The position numbers and the translations under genes were made by a program. A stretch of 64,000 nt of DNA from Pseudomonas oryzihabitans. Lineage in GTDB: Bacteria > Pseudomonadota > Gammaproteobacteria > Pseudomonadales > Pseudomonadaceae. The stretch covers positions 181,278-245,277 of the forward strand of contig NZ_CP102429.1 of the NCBI RefSeq assembly GCF_024652905.1. The letters run 5' to 3'. Each line of letters begins with the position of its first letter. The stretch's first letter is position 1. Below, piece after piece: positions 17,059-26,185 of the stretch. Below the pieces are notes generated by a model. The model worked only from the letters and a program-made list of their open reading frames with translations. It was not told the origin of the DNA and made no database searches.

Positions 17059-17988
17059 TTAGCGCCAAAATAGGTCATAAAGATCACGCTTCACTGTACC
17101 AAACTCTTCATTTTTATAGTTGCCACGGCAAAAATCGATTGCCTCAGCTTCCGTCATCCCGTCAAAAAGAAGCCCGAGCAGCATGCTGACCTCCCCCTGC
17201 CTGTTGCGATTATGAGATCTAAGGCGCTTAACGAAACGATTGATTTTGATGCTGTTATGTTGTTCGTCCAGGCGCTTTTGGATTAAAAAAGTGTTGATGG
17301 AATTAGTGGACTTCTCATGGTGTGGGTGTGTTGGTGCTGACGGATTTGCTACTATCCCGGCACTATATTCTCGACCGGGATAGCTTACCAAATTTAAATA
17401 GCGGTTGACGTCCAGCGAAAAGTATATACTTTCTTCATCCATGTATGGATTCAAATGCGGGGATAGAAAGAAATTCTCTTCTTTCTTCAGGGTTGAGTTG
17501 CATGTATTGCAAGACGGAACCAAATTGTATATTGATAGGGCCAAGTATGGAAAGTGTACTTGCGCATAGAAATGATCGAGGGGAGGTCTTATGGAGCCAG
17601 ATTTCGGGTCAGTAAATATTGTATAAATAGCATTTTCATGGCAATAAGGGCAGTATGCATATTTAGAAGTAAGGCATAGCGCATATGCACCCCAGCCTTT
17701 CTTTCCTTTTCTGGAAAAGCTTTTGTAATTGAATAGGCGTTCGCATTCCCGACGGAACCTTCGATCAGTTGCTGCTGATAGCTTAGATCGTCGCTCCTCA
17801 ATGTCGTTTATAATTTGAAGAAGCACTGAGGCATGGGCTGTTGCGATATCTTCGCCATAAGTAGAGATTAAGTACTTGATTAGACGTGTTGGCTTCGTAG
17901 GTAGCCTCTGCATCATCGCATCTTTTACGAACTGCCGATGACGTTTTAGAGTTCTCTTATTCCAGATGTCTTCTGTATTAAATAGCAT
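17059..17988 (-). CDS. HNH endonuclease, PtuB-like
   Basis: The 309-residue protein carries a full HNH core: CPYC (about residue 113), LDHFYAQVHFPYLALS with the catalytic His, then NLVPSCNTCNSTLK with the second Cys pair and Asn. This layout is the one found in PtuB of the Septu defence system and in related ATPase-linked nucleases. It starts three bases after the ATPase gene stops, as in ptuA-ptuB pairs. PtuB is thought to cut DNA when released by ATPase state; here that is inferred from family and context. Confidence 0.8.
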   Translation of the reverse strand: MLFNTEDIWNKRTLKRHRQFVKDAMMQRLPTKPTRLIKYLISTYGEDIATAHASVLLQIINDIEERRSKLSAATDRRFRRECERLFNYKSFSRKGKKGWGAYALCLTSKYAYCPYCHENAIYTIFTDPKSGSIRPPLDHFYAQVHFPYLALSIYNLVPSCNTCNSTLKKEENFFLSPHLNPYMDEESIYFSLDVNRYLNLVSYPGREYSAGIVANPSAPTHPHHEKSTNSINTFLIQKRLDEQHNSIKINRFVKRLRSHNRNRQGEVSMLLGLLFDGMTEAEAIDFCRGNYKNEEFGTVKRDLYDLFWR

Positions 17989-17991
17989 AGA

Positions 17992-18825
17992 CTATAGTGC
18001 CTTCGCTCGCTTGAGCGATTTCGAGGCGAGCGTATTTCTAATAGCCGGATCTCCAATCATTTCAATCTGCTCCGGATCGACAGATTCTCCGCCTTCGATC
18101 TTCGCGGCTATCAATCTGATAATTCGCGCAGTAAAACTTCCGATCGCACCGGTGTCAGCTATTTCTCGCATTACTGTTTCTAATGGCGCCCCAAACGTAG
18201 ACTGGTCATGCCCATATTCTTTTTCAATGTAACTTTTAATGCTTCTTTCTTCCTTTAAATTTACAATGAATTGGCGAGGGAAGTCTGACATGAGAACCGG
18301 GGAGTGAGTCGATACAACGACCTGTATCGTATCAAAGTGCTTTTTAAAGTTTTCGATCATGCGATCCAAGTAATCTACATATCGTTTTTGCCAGCTAAGA
18401 TGTAGAAACGCATCCCCTTCGTCAATTAACAGCAAAAGGTTTTTAAAGCGGTCTTTCCCGCTGAGTTGATGGACCGCTAGGGTGATTCCGGAAAATTGGT
18501 CGATGAGTGCGGCAGCGCCGGAACTCAGCTGTTTGAATCGCGTATACCCAATGCTACCTAAGTGTAACTTCGAGAGCTGGGAGACTTGAATCTCTGTAAT
18601 GGAATGTACGTCATTTTCAAGGGTTTTGTCGTCTATAATTTCTGAGACGGTTCGCAATAAAGAAAGGGTTTTTCGGAATACGACTCGGGCTTTTGTACTT
18701 TTTTTAGGCAAAAGATTATAGTAGCGTTCGGCTATGTCGAACCCGAGCTCTTCTAGAAGTTGGAGGTTTGCACCAGAGGTCGTTTTATATGCGCGTTGGG
18801 CAGTTTGAAAAGCGCGGATCTTCAT
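17992..18825 (-). CDS. ATPase, C-terminal half (signature and Walker B), PtuA-like
   Basis: This 277-residue piece holds the ABC-type signature (TRFKQLSSGAAALI), Walker B (LLLLIDEGDAFLH) and the H-loop (VVVSTHSPVLM) of an SMC/OLD-like ATPase. It is in the same frame as the upstream half, separated only by TAA and three codons before ATG 18825. So it is either the C-terminal part of a ptuA gene broken by one nonsense codon or a separately translated subunit started by re-initiation. The new ATG has only a weak ribosome site. Everything else in the fragment looks intact. Confidence 0.75.
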   Translation of the reverse strand: MKIRAFQTAQRAYKTTSGANLQLLEELGFDIAERYYNLLPKKSTKARVVFRKTLSLLRTVSEIIDDKTLENDVHSITEIQVSQLSKLHLGSIGYTRFKQLSSGAAALIDQFSGITLAVHQLSGKDRFKNLLLLIDEGDAFLHLSWQKRYVDYLDRMIENFKKHFDTIQVVVSTHSPVLMSDFPRQFIVNLKEERSIKSYIEKEYGHDQSTFGAPLETVMREIADTGAIGSFTARIIRLIAAKIEGGESVDPEQIEMIGDPAIRNTLASKSLKRAKAL

Positions 18826-18834
18826 TGCATATTC

Positions 18835-19482
18835 TTAGCCCGCAAATAGCGCATATTCGATTAGAAAGTTTTTGTGAAGTTCATCTACATCTTTATTGAG
18901 TTGGTTTCTTTCTGGGCTATCTTTTATCGCAAATGCGCCACGGAATGAGTTTTGGCGGCGTTTAATGTCCTCATAGGCGGCGCTATACTTTTGCACCCAT
19001 TCCTGCTCGACACGTTCGCTATCTAGAATAATATGAACTAAGCGCTCAATATCGCGATCAGTTATGGTATTGAGTTTTAAAGTTGAAGCTGCGTCAATTC
19101 CGAAGTCTTGCTTTAGAGCGGACGCGATCGCCGTTTGGATGTCTGTGACGGACTCCTTTTTGGTAGACGATGTCGGTACAATTACAGTCCTTCGCTCTTC
19201 GGACTTCGGGGCGTTTGTAAGAAACGGCACCGGCGTATAATAGATAACACAGGTCTTTTCGCGATCTGTTTTCTCATCGAAGATGAGCGCTTGTTCGTCG
19301 GCAAATTCATCTTCTGTTGCGTGGCGCACTAGGGATAGAAGGCAAGCGGTTTTTCCCGCTCCATTTGGTCCTACAAGCAACGTCATAGAGTCAGCGGAAA
19401 AAATCGCCTGCCCTCCTAACGAGATACTGCTGGAGCTAATAAAGCGCAACTCCTTTCCTTCATGCAGAAACGACTTAATCAT
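18835..19482 (-). CDS. ATPase, N-terminal half (Walker A), PtuA-like
   Basis: The 215-residue N-terminal half carries Walker A (LLVGPNGAGKTACLL, about residues 34-48) of a P-loop ATPase related to Septu PtuA. A mixed helical insert follows and ends at IEYALFAG before an in-frame TAA (18835-18837). The signature and Walker B lie beyond that stop in the next segment, so this half alone could not hydrolyse ATP in the usual dimer. It is the first gene of a minus-strand operon with an HNH nuclease and an unknown protein. Confidence 0.72.
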   Translation of the reverse strand: MIKSFLHEGKELRFISSSSISLGGQAIFSADSMTLLVGPNGAGKTACLLSLVRHATEDEFADEQALIFDEKTDREKTCVIYYTPVPFLTNAPKSEERRTVIVPTSSTKKESVTDIQTAIASALKQDFGIDAASTLKLNTITDRDIERLVHIILDSERVEQEWVQKYSAAYEDIKRRQNSFRGAFAIKDSPERNQLNKDVDELHKNFLIEYALFAG

Positions 19483-20064
19483 TTGATTTTATATTCCGGC
19501 TGAAAAGATTTAGCTGAGACGCTTAGAGGCGTTGTAGCACAGATTCCTTTGAACAGGCTACACGCGTAGCGGTGTTAGCCGGTGTTATGATCACGCTCGT
19601 GTAGCGCGTCAGTAAGGGCCTTTTGACCGGTCATTCAATGTAGTAGCGAAAGGCCGCACGGCCATAAGTGAGCCTAGTCGATGTCGAGTAGAAGTCACAC
19701 GCGCAGCGGGCAATGCACCCCTTGAGGAGACTGCTCGGTAACGTGCGCGTCAGGTCAATCCTCTGTGGATTGCGGAGTCGATGCTATGCGGCTCAGCCTT
19801 TACTGCTTATCTCGCTCAACTGCTCGTGCATAACGTCTCCGGTGAGGAGGGCTTCCGACGAAGACTTCTTCGTCACGCTGTGCGAGCCACGATACCCTCA
19901 GGTGATCCTTCACCTGAGCTAGGTGGCTGATCGCTGATGGCTCAGCAGGCCTCCGTTTTCTACCCCGAGCGTTATTCGCGCCCTAAAAGGGAGTGAATCG
20001 AGCGCTTTTGGTCCGCGCGAATCCCTAGCCTTGTGTGCATCGAATTAATACTCCGGATGCGCGC
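19483..20064. other. About 580-bp region between defence operon and tra genes
   Basis: This divergent intergenic region should hold the promoters of the minus-strand Septu-like operon and of the plus-strand tra operon. The part near 19483-19520 is AT-rich. One frame (19713-19922) is open but has no ribosome site or recognisable product. I found no clear origin of transfer, iterons or tRNA-like sequence. Confidence 0.4.
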
Positions 20065-20595
20065 ATGTCCTTGTCCGTCGCTACGCCCGAAGCTGTCACG
20101 AGCTCGTTCACCCCCACATCCAGCCTATCGGGCCTGCTGGACACCTACGGCGACGTGATGACGCCGGAGCAGATAGCGGAGGCGCTGGAATACAGCGTCG
20201 GCTATGTCCGCAAGAAGATCGGCTGCGCCAAATTCCAGCATCTCCCTTGGGTAGCAGCGATCGCCCCACACCGGCGCCGGCAAGGACTCAACTGGGTCTA
20301 CGGCACGCATGGCGTTGCGTCCTTCCTGGACAGCCAGCGTAGCTCGCTGGAGAGCATTCGCGCCCCATCGAAACACCTCCCTAAGCTCCTGCAGGCGTAT
20401 GGACCGTCGATGCCGGTCGCCGAGGTGGCTGATGCGCTCGGCTACAGCGTTACCTACGTCAGTAAGAAAATCGGCAATGCCGACTATCAGCACCTGCCGT
20501 GGGTAAGCGCGATCGGATCGCACCGACGCAAGCGAGGCTCGCGCTGGGTGTACGCGACCGTCGCAGTCGCCTTGTACCTGGACGGTAGGAAATGA
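20065..20595 (+). CDS. Tandem-duplicated helix-turn-helix protein upstream of traF
   Basis: The protein (176 aa from ATG 20065; a GTG at 20035 is possible) is two copies of one domain of about 65 residues. Each has LLxxYG, a helix-turn-helix core (EQIAEALEYSVGYVRKKIG / AEVADALGYSVTYVSKKIG), then QHLPWVxAI, a basic HRRR patch and WVY. The two copies share most positions, so it is an internal duplication of an excisionase-like DNA-binding domain. Its stop overlaps the traF start, so it is co-transcribed with the transfer genes and may regulate them or act at oriT; both are guesses. Confidence 0.7.
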   Translation: MSLSVATPEAVTSSFTPTSSLSGLLDTYGDVMTPEQIAEALEYSVGYVRKKIGCAKFQHLPWVAAIAPHRRRQGLNWVYGTHGVASFLDSQRSSLESIRAPSKHLPKLLQAYGPSMPVAEVADALGYSVTYVSKKIGNADYQHLPWVSAIGSHRRKRGSRWVYATVAVALYLDGRK

Positions 20596-21653
20596 GGCGC
20601 GCGCTTTTGGCTGTAGCCGTCGCTGCAGCGCTCTGGCCGGCAGTATTTTCAGGTATCGCGAGCGCGGCGGATAACGCTGCGGATGGCGTGAAAGATTCTT
20701 TCGCTGCGCCTGGTAGCGAAAGCTTCTACCGCGGTAAGGCAGAGGGCTGGTTTTGGTACAAGGATCCGCCCGAGGAGGAGCCGGAGCTCGAGGTAAAGGC
20801 GCCTACCCCGCCTCCACCCCCGCCTGCTTTCATCCAGAAGGCTGAGCCACCGGCCGCTCCGCCGGCGCCGCCAGGGCCGGAGCTGTTCAGCGTGGCCTGG
20901 ATCAGGGACAACCTGCCCAAGTACCGCGACCGCGCGATCGACAACCCGACCGACGCGAACGTGCAGGCCTACTACTACCTGCAGCGCGTGATGATGGACA
21001 AATCGTCCAAGTTCTCCGAGCGCTCCAGCCAGGTGATCATGCGTGATCCGTTCCTCGACGAGGACAGCCGGCGGCCGGTGGCCACTTACGCCGCCAATGC
21101 GCTCAATCGGGAAGTCTCGAACAACCGGGACAAGGTGCTTAAGGGCCTGGCCAACAAGGTCGGCCTCTTCTTCTTCTTCAAGGGCAACTGCGTACTCTGC
21201 GCTGAGCAAGCGGCCGTGCTGCAGTCGCTCACTGCGGCCACCGGCATCCGGATCATCCCCGTCTCGCTGGATGGCGCGCCCCTCGACAACGGGCTTTTCG
21301 CGAATTACCGCACCGACGATGGCCAGGCCAAAAAGCTTGAGGTCTATCAGGCCCCTGCCCTCGCCTTGGCGATCCCTCCGGGCCGCACCGAGATCGTCGG
21401 CTACGGCGCCATCACCCTGGACGTGCTGTTCAACCGGGTCTTGATCGCTGCGCGCGAAGCCTCGCTTATCGACCAGAAGACCTTCGCCTCCACCCAGCCG
21501 TTCTTCGACAACGGCCTGCTGACCCTCGAGGACAACGACGGACTCAGCCAAGACCAGATCGACCAGGACCCCGCCGCATTCGTTGAGAGCATGCGCCGCA
21601 AGCTCGCCCGCAAGACCATAGATGGAGAGGTGCCCCATGAGGCGCAGCAGTAA
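20592..21653 (+). CDS. traF: Conjugative transfer protein TraF
   Basis: TraF is a periplasmic thioredoxin-fold protein of F-type type IV secretion, needed for pilus assembly. The 353-residue precursor has a signal peptide (LLAVAVAAALWPAVFSGIASA), a Pro-rich linker (PTPPPPPPAFIQ, about 70-82) and a C-terminal thioredoxin-like domain with CVLC (GNCVLCAEQAAVLQ), a CxxC motif that many TraF homologues keep. The start overlaps the upstream gene (ATGA). traH follows with a 17-base overlap. Confidence 0.9.
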   Translation: MRRALLAVAVAAALWPAVFSGIASAADNAADGVKDSFAAPGSESFYRGKAEGWFWYKDPPEEEPELEVKAPTPPPPPPAFIQKAEPPAAPPAPPGPELFSVAWIRDNLPKYRDRAIDNPTDANVQAYYYLQRVMMDKSSKFSERSSQVIMRDPFLDEDSRRPVATYAANALNREVSNNRDKVLKGLANKVGLFFFFKGNCVLCAEQAAVLQSLTAATGIRIIPVSLDGAPLDNGLFANYRTDDGQAKKLEVYQAPALALAIPPGRTEIVGYGAITLDVLFNRVLIAAREASLIDQKTFASTQPFFDNGLLTLEDNDGLSQDQIDQDPAAFVESMRRKLARKTIDGEVPHEAQQ

Positions 21654-23067
21654 GCAGTCGTTGTGCGCAGCCGTGCTGGTTGCGGCCCTCGCGCCCCTGG
21701 GCGCCTACGCCAACATCGAGAGCCAGCTGGACTCGATGTTCAACTCGATGTCGAACAGCACAGACCCCGGCATGTATCAGACGGCGACCCGGGGCGTGGT
21801 CAGCGGTGGCTCGATGAGGATCCGGAATCAGATCGCAACGGCGCCGGTGGTCTCCTTCCGACCGCCCTCCTTCCAGGCCGGCTGCGGCGGCATCGACATG
21901 TTCGCCGGCTCCTTCTCGTTCATCAACGCGCAGCAGTTCGTTCAGTCGCTGCGCTCCATCGCCTCCAACTCCGTAGGCGTAGCGTCGGGCTATGCGTTCA
22001 AGCTGGCGCTCAAGGCCATGGGGCCTACGGTGGAGAACACCATCGCCAACCTGCAGGAGACCATGCAGGACCTCAACGGCCTCATGTCCAATAGCTGCCA
22101 GCTCGCCCAGGGCCTGGTGACGGACGCCTTCTCTGCTTTCGAAGGAAAAGAGAACATGCAGACTGCCACCGGTAACACCATCAAGGGATTGGCCGACAGC
22201 TTCGGATCGCTGTTCTCCGGTAGCAGCAACTCCAAGTCGCCGATCGAAATGAAGACGGATGCCGGCAACGTAGTGAGCTGCGAGGACACCGGCAACGTCG
22301 TCTGGTGTGCAATGAAACAGTACAACAGCCAGCAGTTCTTCAAATACGGCTCTCAGCAGACCGACGAGCTGATCATGTCCTTCACCGGATCCGTGATCAT
22401 TCCCGGGCTAGAGCAGGCTGAAGATGGAAAGGGCAAGGTGATCGTCACTAAGCCGCTGATGCCGACTGGCATCTCGCTGCAGGACATCGTCGAGGGCGTC
22501 AAGACCGAATCGGTGCAGGTCTATTCGTGCAAGGAAGATGCAGTCTGCCTGGAGCCGCAGCTCTCTAACCTGGCCTTCGACGGCCTGGCGCAAAAGATTA
22601 TCAAGATCTTCAACGGATCGGGAAACTCCGTCGGCATCGTCACGAAGTGGGCGACGAATACTGGCACTTTTGGTCCTGATGAGACCGGCTTACTGAACAT
22701 GATGCAAAAGCCCGGCTTCTCCGCGATGGTGCAACGCCTATCGCAAGGCAGCGAGTCGATGGCGAAGGGGTTTGTCACCGGCCATTCCAAAATGCTGGCG
22801 CTCGAGGGCGCCTATTCGCTCGTCAAGTCGTACATCGATACGGCCGAAGCCGTGATCACGAAAGGCAAGATGGTCGACAAGCTCGGCATGCCTGCCGGTG
22901 ACTTCATCGGTAAGGCGAGGGAACGGCTGATGCAGGAATACCAGGTGCTGCTCACCCGGTATGGCAACGAGAATGACCTGCTGCTCGACTACCAGGCGCG
23001 CATGCGATCGCTTCCTCCGCCTGCGGCGTTTATCAACGTCGAGAAACCTGTGCAGGGGGGTGAGTGA
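21637..23067 (+). CDS. traH: Conjugative pilus assembly protein TraH
   Basis: TraH acts with TraF in the periplasm and outer membrane in F-type pilus assembly. The start at ATG 21637 has GGAGAGG upstream and gives a signal peptide (AAVLVAALAPLGAYA). The mature part begins IESQLDSMFNSMSN and contains the family-typical RPPSFQAGCGGIDMFAGSFS and INAQQFVQSLRSIASN blocks. Length 476 aa is normal. Its stop overlaps the traG start. Confidence 0.93.
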   Translation: MRRSSKQSLCAAVLVAALAPLGAYANIESQLDSMFNSMSNSTDPGMYQTATRGVVSGGSMRIRNQIATAPVVSFRPPSFQAGCGGIDMFAGSFSFINAQQFVQSLRSIASNSVGVASGYAFKLALKAMGPTVENTIANLQETMQDLNGLMSNSCQLAQGLVTDAFSAFEGKENMQTATGNTIKGLADSFGSLFSGSSNSKSPIEMKTDAGNVVSCEDTGNVVWCAMKQYNSQQFFKYGSQQTDELIMSFTGSVIIPGLEQAEDGKGKVIVTKPLMPTGISLQDIVEGVKTESVQVYSCKEDAVCLEPQLSNLAFDGLAQKIIKIFNGSGNSVGIVTKWATNTGTFGPDETGLLNMMQKPGFSAMVQRLSQGSESMAKGFVTGHSKMLALEGAYSLVKSYIDTAEAVITKGKMVDKLGMPAGDFIGKARERLMQEYQVLLTRYGNENDLLLDYQARMRSLPPPAAFINVEKPVQGGE

Positions 23068-26000
23068 TGGAGTTCTCGATCTATTCCATTGGCTCCGCTA
23101 CCTACCTGGAGAGCATCCTCAACGCTGTGGCCATGATCTCCGGGTCGGGCAGCATCGAGTCCCTCGCCAAGGTGGGGTTGTTGATCGGTACCCTGTTCTT
23201 GGGATTCCAAGCGGTCTTCAAAAACCAGGCTATTCCCTTCCAACAGGTCGGCGTGGCGCTGATCCTCTACATGGCGCTCTACGGGCCTACCGGGCGCGCC
23301 GTCGTAGAGGACGTCTATGACGGAACCGTTGTGGTGGTCGACAACGTGCCGATCGGACCGCTGTTCGTAGGGTCCGTGGTGTCCAACATCGGCTACAAGC
23401 TGACCAGGGAGATGGAGCAGGCCTTCTCAACGCCGGCGATGACTACCTATGGGTTCGCTGATCCCCTCACCACCCTGATGAAGGTCCGCGGCGCGACGCG
23501 CAATGTGTTGGCTATGCCGTCTGTGATGGGCGATAGCAACGCGGGCGGCGACTTCGTCCGCTCATGGACGAACTACATCAAGGAGTGCACCCTTGTCGGT
23601 GTTGGGCGCAACATGACTGCCTATGGCGCCCTCATGCGCAGCAATAGCCCGATCGACGCTATGCGCTTCGATAGCGAGGTTTACGGTACCGAGATTTACG
23701 AGGGCAAGACGGGCACTGGCACCTACTACAACTGTTCCCAGGCCCATACCCGGCTCAAGGCTCTCAGCGTCTCAGCACAGCCGGGCGTCATGGATGATGT
23801 CTCGAAACTAGCGTTCCAGAAGCCGGGCAAAGTCGTTACAGGTGACGATCTGACCACCCGCGTGGACGATGCGCTGCGCGGCCTGAATCTCCAGGTGGCG
23901 GATGCACGTGCCTTTACCATGGCGTCCATTCTGCTGCCGATCTTCGAGCGTGCGCCCGCCCAGAAAGCGCTGGAAGACCAGCAGAGTGCCTACGCGATCA
24001 TGCTCGCCCAGGCTCAGGCGCAGCAGGCCACGCAGTGGGCCGCCGAAGGCTCGATGTTCACCCGGTACGTTCGCCCGTTCCTGACCTTCTTCGAAGGCCT
24101 CATCTACGCAATCACCCCGTTGATGGCGTTCCTGCTCGTGATGGGCACGTTCGGCATGAATCTCATCACCAAGTACATCACCATGCTGTGCTGGATGATG
24201 CTGTGGCAGCCGATGCTCGCGATCGTCAACCTCTACACGAACTGGTACACCGGCACGGTCATGGAAGGCCTGCTCGCGACGACCAGCACGGTGACAGACG
24301 GCAACGCCCTGTCATTCGAGATGCTGAAGCAGATGCTGCCGGCCTTGGACAGCGCGATTGGGGTGGCCGGCCTGATGGCTTCATCCGTTCCAGTGATCAG
24401 CATGTTCCTGGTTTCCGGCAGCGCGTTTGCGTTGACGAGCATGGCCCAGCGCCTTGGCGGCACGGATCAGATCAACGAGAAGATCGTGACGCCTGACGTC
24501 GTGAAGCCCACCGAAGGCTTGGCGACTACGCCCTATATGACGAACGACTTCGTCAATGGGACGAGGCAGACTGGGTCTGAGACAACCCGTGGTTCGATTA
24601 ATATCGGCCAGTCGTTGAGTAATGCCGCCCAGTCGCAAAAGGCAACTGCAGAGAGCGCTTCTGAGAACTTTGCCAAGAGCCTAACTTCGTCCTATGGGCG
24701 CCAGATGGAACAGGCCAAGACATTGGGCGAGCAGGCGACAGTCGGTTCATCCTTCGCAAATTCCTTCGGTCTAACAAACAATGCCAGCTACGAAAAAGCG
24801 GTCGGTAACATGCGCAATATGGGATATTCGCAGGCCCAGACTGACGCTGTCGTTGCCTCTCTGGCTACCGGAGGAAATGTAAGCGCAGGATTGGGCCTTG
24901 GCAAATATGGAGCTGCCACCGGTGAAGACGGCAAATCCAAGGGTGGGGTCGAATTAGGCGGATCTGCAAACATCGGCGCGAACATGCAAAGTTCGTCAAC
25001 GAGGAACGACAGCAAGACTGCTAGTGACGTGATGAACGACGCTCGGTCGGCTGGACTTTCCGAAGTCGTTTCGAATGCTCTTCGAAAAGAAAATTCCTCT
25101 TCCGTTGCACAGAATTTTCAGAATTCCGAGAAGTTAGGCGTATCACAGGCTGACCAACAGAGTCTTTCCAAATCTGCCCAAGAGGCAATATCCGCGCAGA
25201 AACAGTATTCAGAGACCTCAAGCTATCTTCAGTCCACCGGTATGCAACTATCTATGTCCCCTGATGCTTGGGCAGGAAAGTTGCAAAGAGAAGGTAAAGC
25301 CGACGCCGTCGTTGCCGAGGCTATGAACAATTATGGGCAGGAATTCCAAGAAGCAAAGCGGATGTTCGATACGGTCGATCCTTCACGGCGAGATACTGCG
25401 GCGGCGTTGCATACGCTGGCCAAGCACAACGATCTAGGCGTGTTGACAGGCGGGACAGTAGATCGAGATATGTACAGCAATCCCCGTTCCGGTGGCGAGC
25501 TCGGTGCTAGCCCAACGTCGCTGGCGCACAACGAATTCCAAGGCCTCAAGGGCCCTCAGGTTGGGGACCTTCGCTCGGAAACACAAAGTGCAGGCCATTC
25601 TGTGTCGTCCGGCTCATTTGAGAGCCGATACGACGCCGGTAATGCTGCCGCAAGGGACCACAGCAAGATTGCTGCAGAGCATGCGCGTCGAGGTGAGATC
25701 GTGGCTGGTGATGGCCAGGTATACGCCAACCGGGCAGTAGCCGAAGCCGGGGAGCGCGCAGAGGGCCGCTTGGCCGACAAAGGGAAAAGAGTCAACGATA
25801 TGGGTGAATCCGTCTTAGGAGGCATACCGCAGAAGGCAATGAACCGGATGGGGTCAGTGTTCAACGCCGGGGGTACGCATGCGGATTACGTCAACGAGGG
25901 TAAGCGGTTGCATCTCAACGACTCTCAAGCGGAGGTATTCGCGGCGGCGAGAATGGGCACCGTGGACAACAACACTTGGGGAATCTACCGCGATAGCGCT

Positions 26001-26153
26001 ATCAAAAACGGCTACGGCGAGGACGTCGCTAGAGGATCGTTTGATAACCTTGTCCAGGCGGGACTCTACGACAATGGATCGGGAGCTACCCTCGCTGACG
26101 TAGTGACGCTGAATCAACGTGACGATCACGGTGAAAGTTTCAAATTGAGGTAG
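23067..26153 (+). CDS. traG: Conjugative transfer / mating-pair protein TraG
   Basis: TraG (1028 aa) spans the inner membrane with its N-terminal half and extends a long periplasmic C-terminal domain used in pilus assembly and mating-pair stabilisation, and in F also in entry exclusion. Several hydrophobic segments are visible in the first 480 residues, for example SLAKVGLLIGTLFLGFQAVF, LIYAITPLMAFLLVMGTFGM and MASSVPVISMFLVSGSAFAL. From about 530 on the protein is Ser/Gln/Ala-rich and polar. ATG 23067 overlaps the traH TGA. A terminator follows directly. Confidence 0.92.
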   Translation: MEFSIYSIGSATYLESILNAVAMISGSGSIESLAKVGLLIGTLFLGFQAVFKNQAIPFQQVGVALILYMALYGPTGRAVVEDVYDGTVVVVDNVPIGPLFVGSVVSNIGYKLTREMEQAFSTPAMTTYGFADPLTTLMKVRGATRNVLAMPSVMGDSNAGGDFVRSWTNYIKECTLVGVGRNMTAYGALMRSNSPIDAMRFDSEVYGTEIYEGKTGTGTYYNCSQAHTRLKALSVSAQPGVMDDVSKLAFQKPGKVVTGDDLTTRVDDALRGLNLQVADARAFTMASILLPIFERAPAQKALEDQQSAYAIMLAQAQAQQATQWAAEGSMFTRYVRPFLTFFEGLIYAITPLMAFLLVMGTFGMNLITKYITMLCWMMLWQPMLAIVNLYTNWYTGTVMEGLLATTSTVTDGNALSFEMLKQMLPALDSAIGVAGLMASSVPVISMFLVSGSAFALTSMAQRLGGTDQINEKIVTPDVVKPTEGLATTPYMTNDFVNGTRQTGSETTRGSINIGQSLSNAAQSQKATAESASENFAKSLTSSYGRQMEQAKTLGEQATVGSSFANSFGLTNNASYEKAVGNMRNMGYSQAQTDAVVASLATGGNVSAGLGLGKYGAATGEDGKSKGGVELGGSANIGANMQSSSTRNDSKTASDVMNDARSAGLSEVVSNALRKENSSSVAQNFQNSEKLGVSQADQQSLSKSAQEAISAQKQYSETSSYLQSTGMQLSMSPDAWAGKLQREGKADAVVAEAMNNYGQEFQEAKRMFDTVDPSRRDTAAALHTLAKHNDLGVLTGGTVDRDMYSNPRSGGELGASPTSLAHNEFQGLKGPQVGDLRSETQSAGHSVSSGSFESRYDAGNAAARDHSKIAAEHARRGEIVAGDGQVYANRAVAEAGERAEGRLADKGKRVNDMGESVLGGIPQKAMNRMGSVFNAGGTHADYVNEGKRLHLNDSQAEVFAAARMGTVDNNTWGIYRDSAIKNGYGEDVARGSFDNLVQAGLYDNGSGATLADVVTLNQRDDHGESFKLR

Positions 26154-26157
26154 CAAA

Positions 26158-26185
26158 GAAAAGGCCCGCAATGCGGGCCTTTTTC
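26158..26185. terminator. Bidirectional terminator after traG
   Basis: AAAAAGGCCCGC-AAT-GCGGGCCTTTTT forms a perfect stem with an A-run on one side and a T-run on the other. It serves traG on the plus strand and the convergent membrane-protein gene on the minus strand. Confidence 0.95.

Noticed and set aside
20649..21638. 329-codon minus-strand frame opposite traF
   Set aside because: Antisense shadow of traF; composition is typical of reverse-frame translation with no domain.
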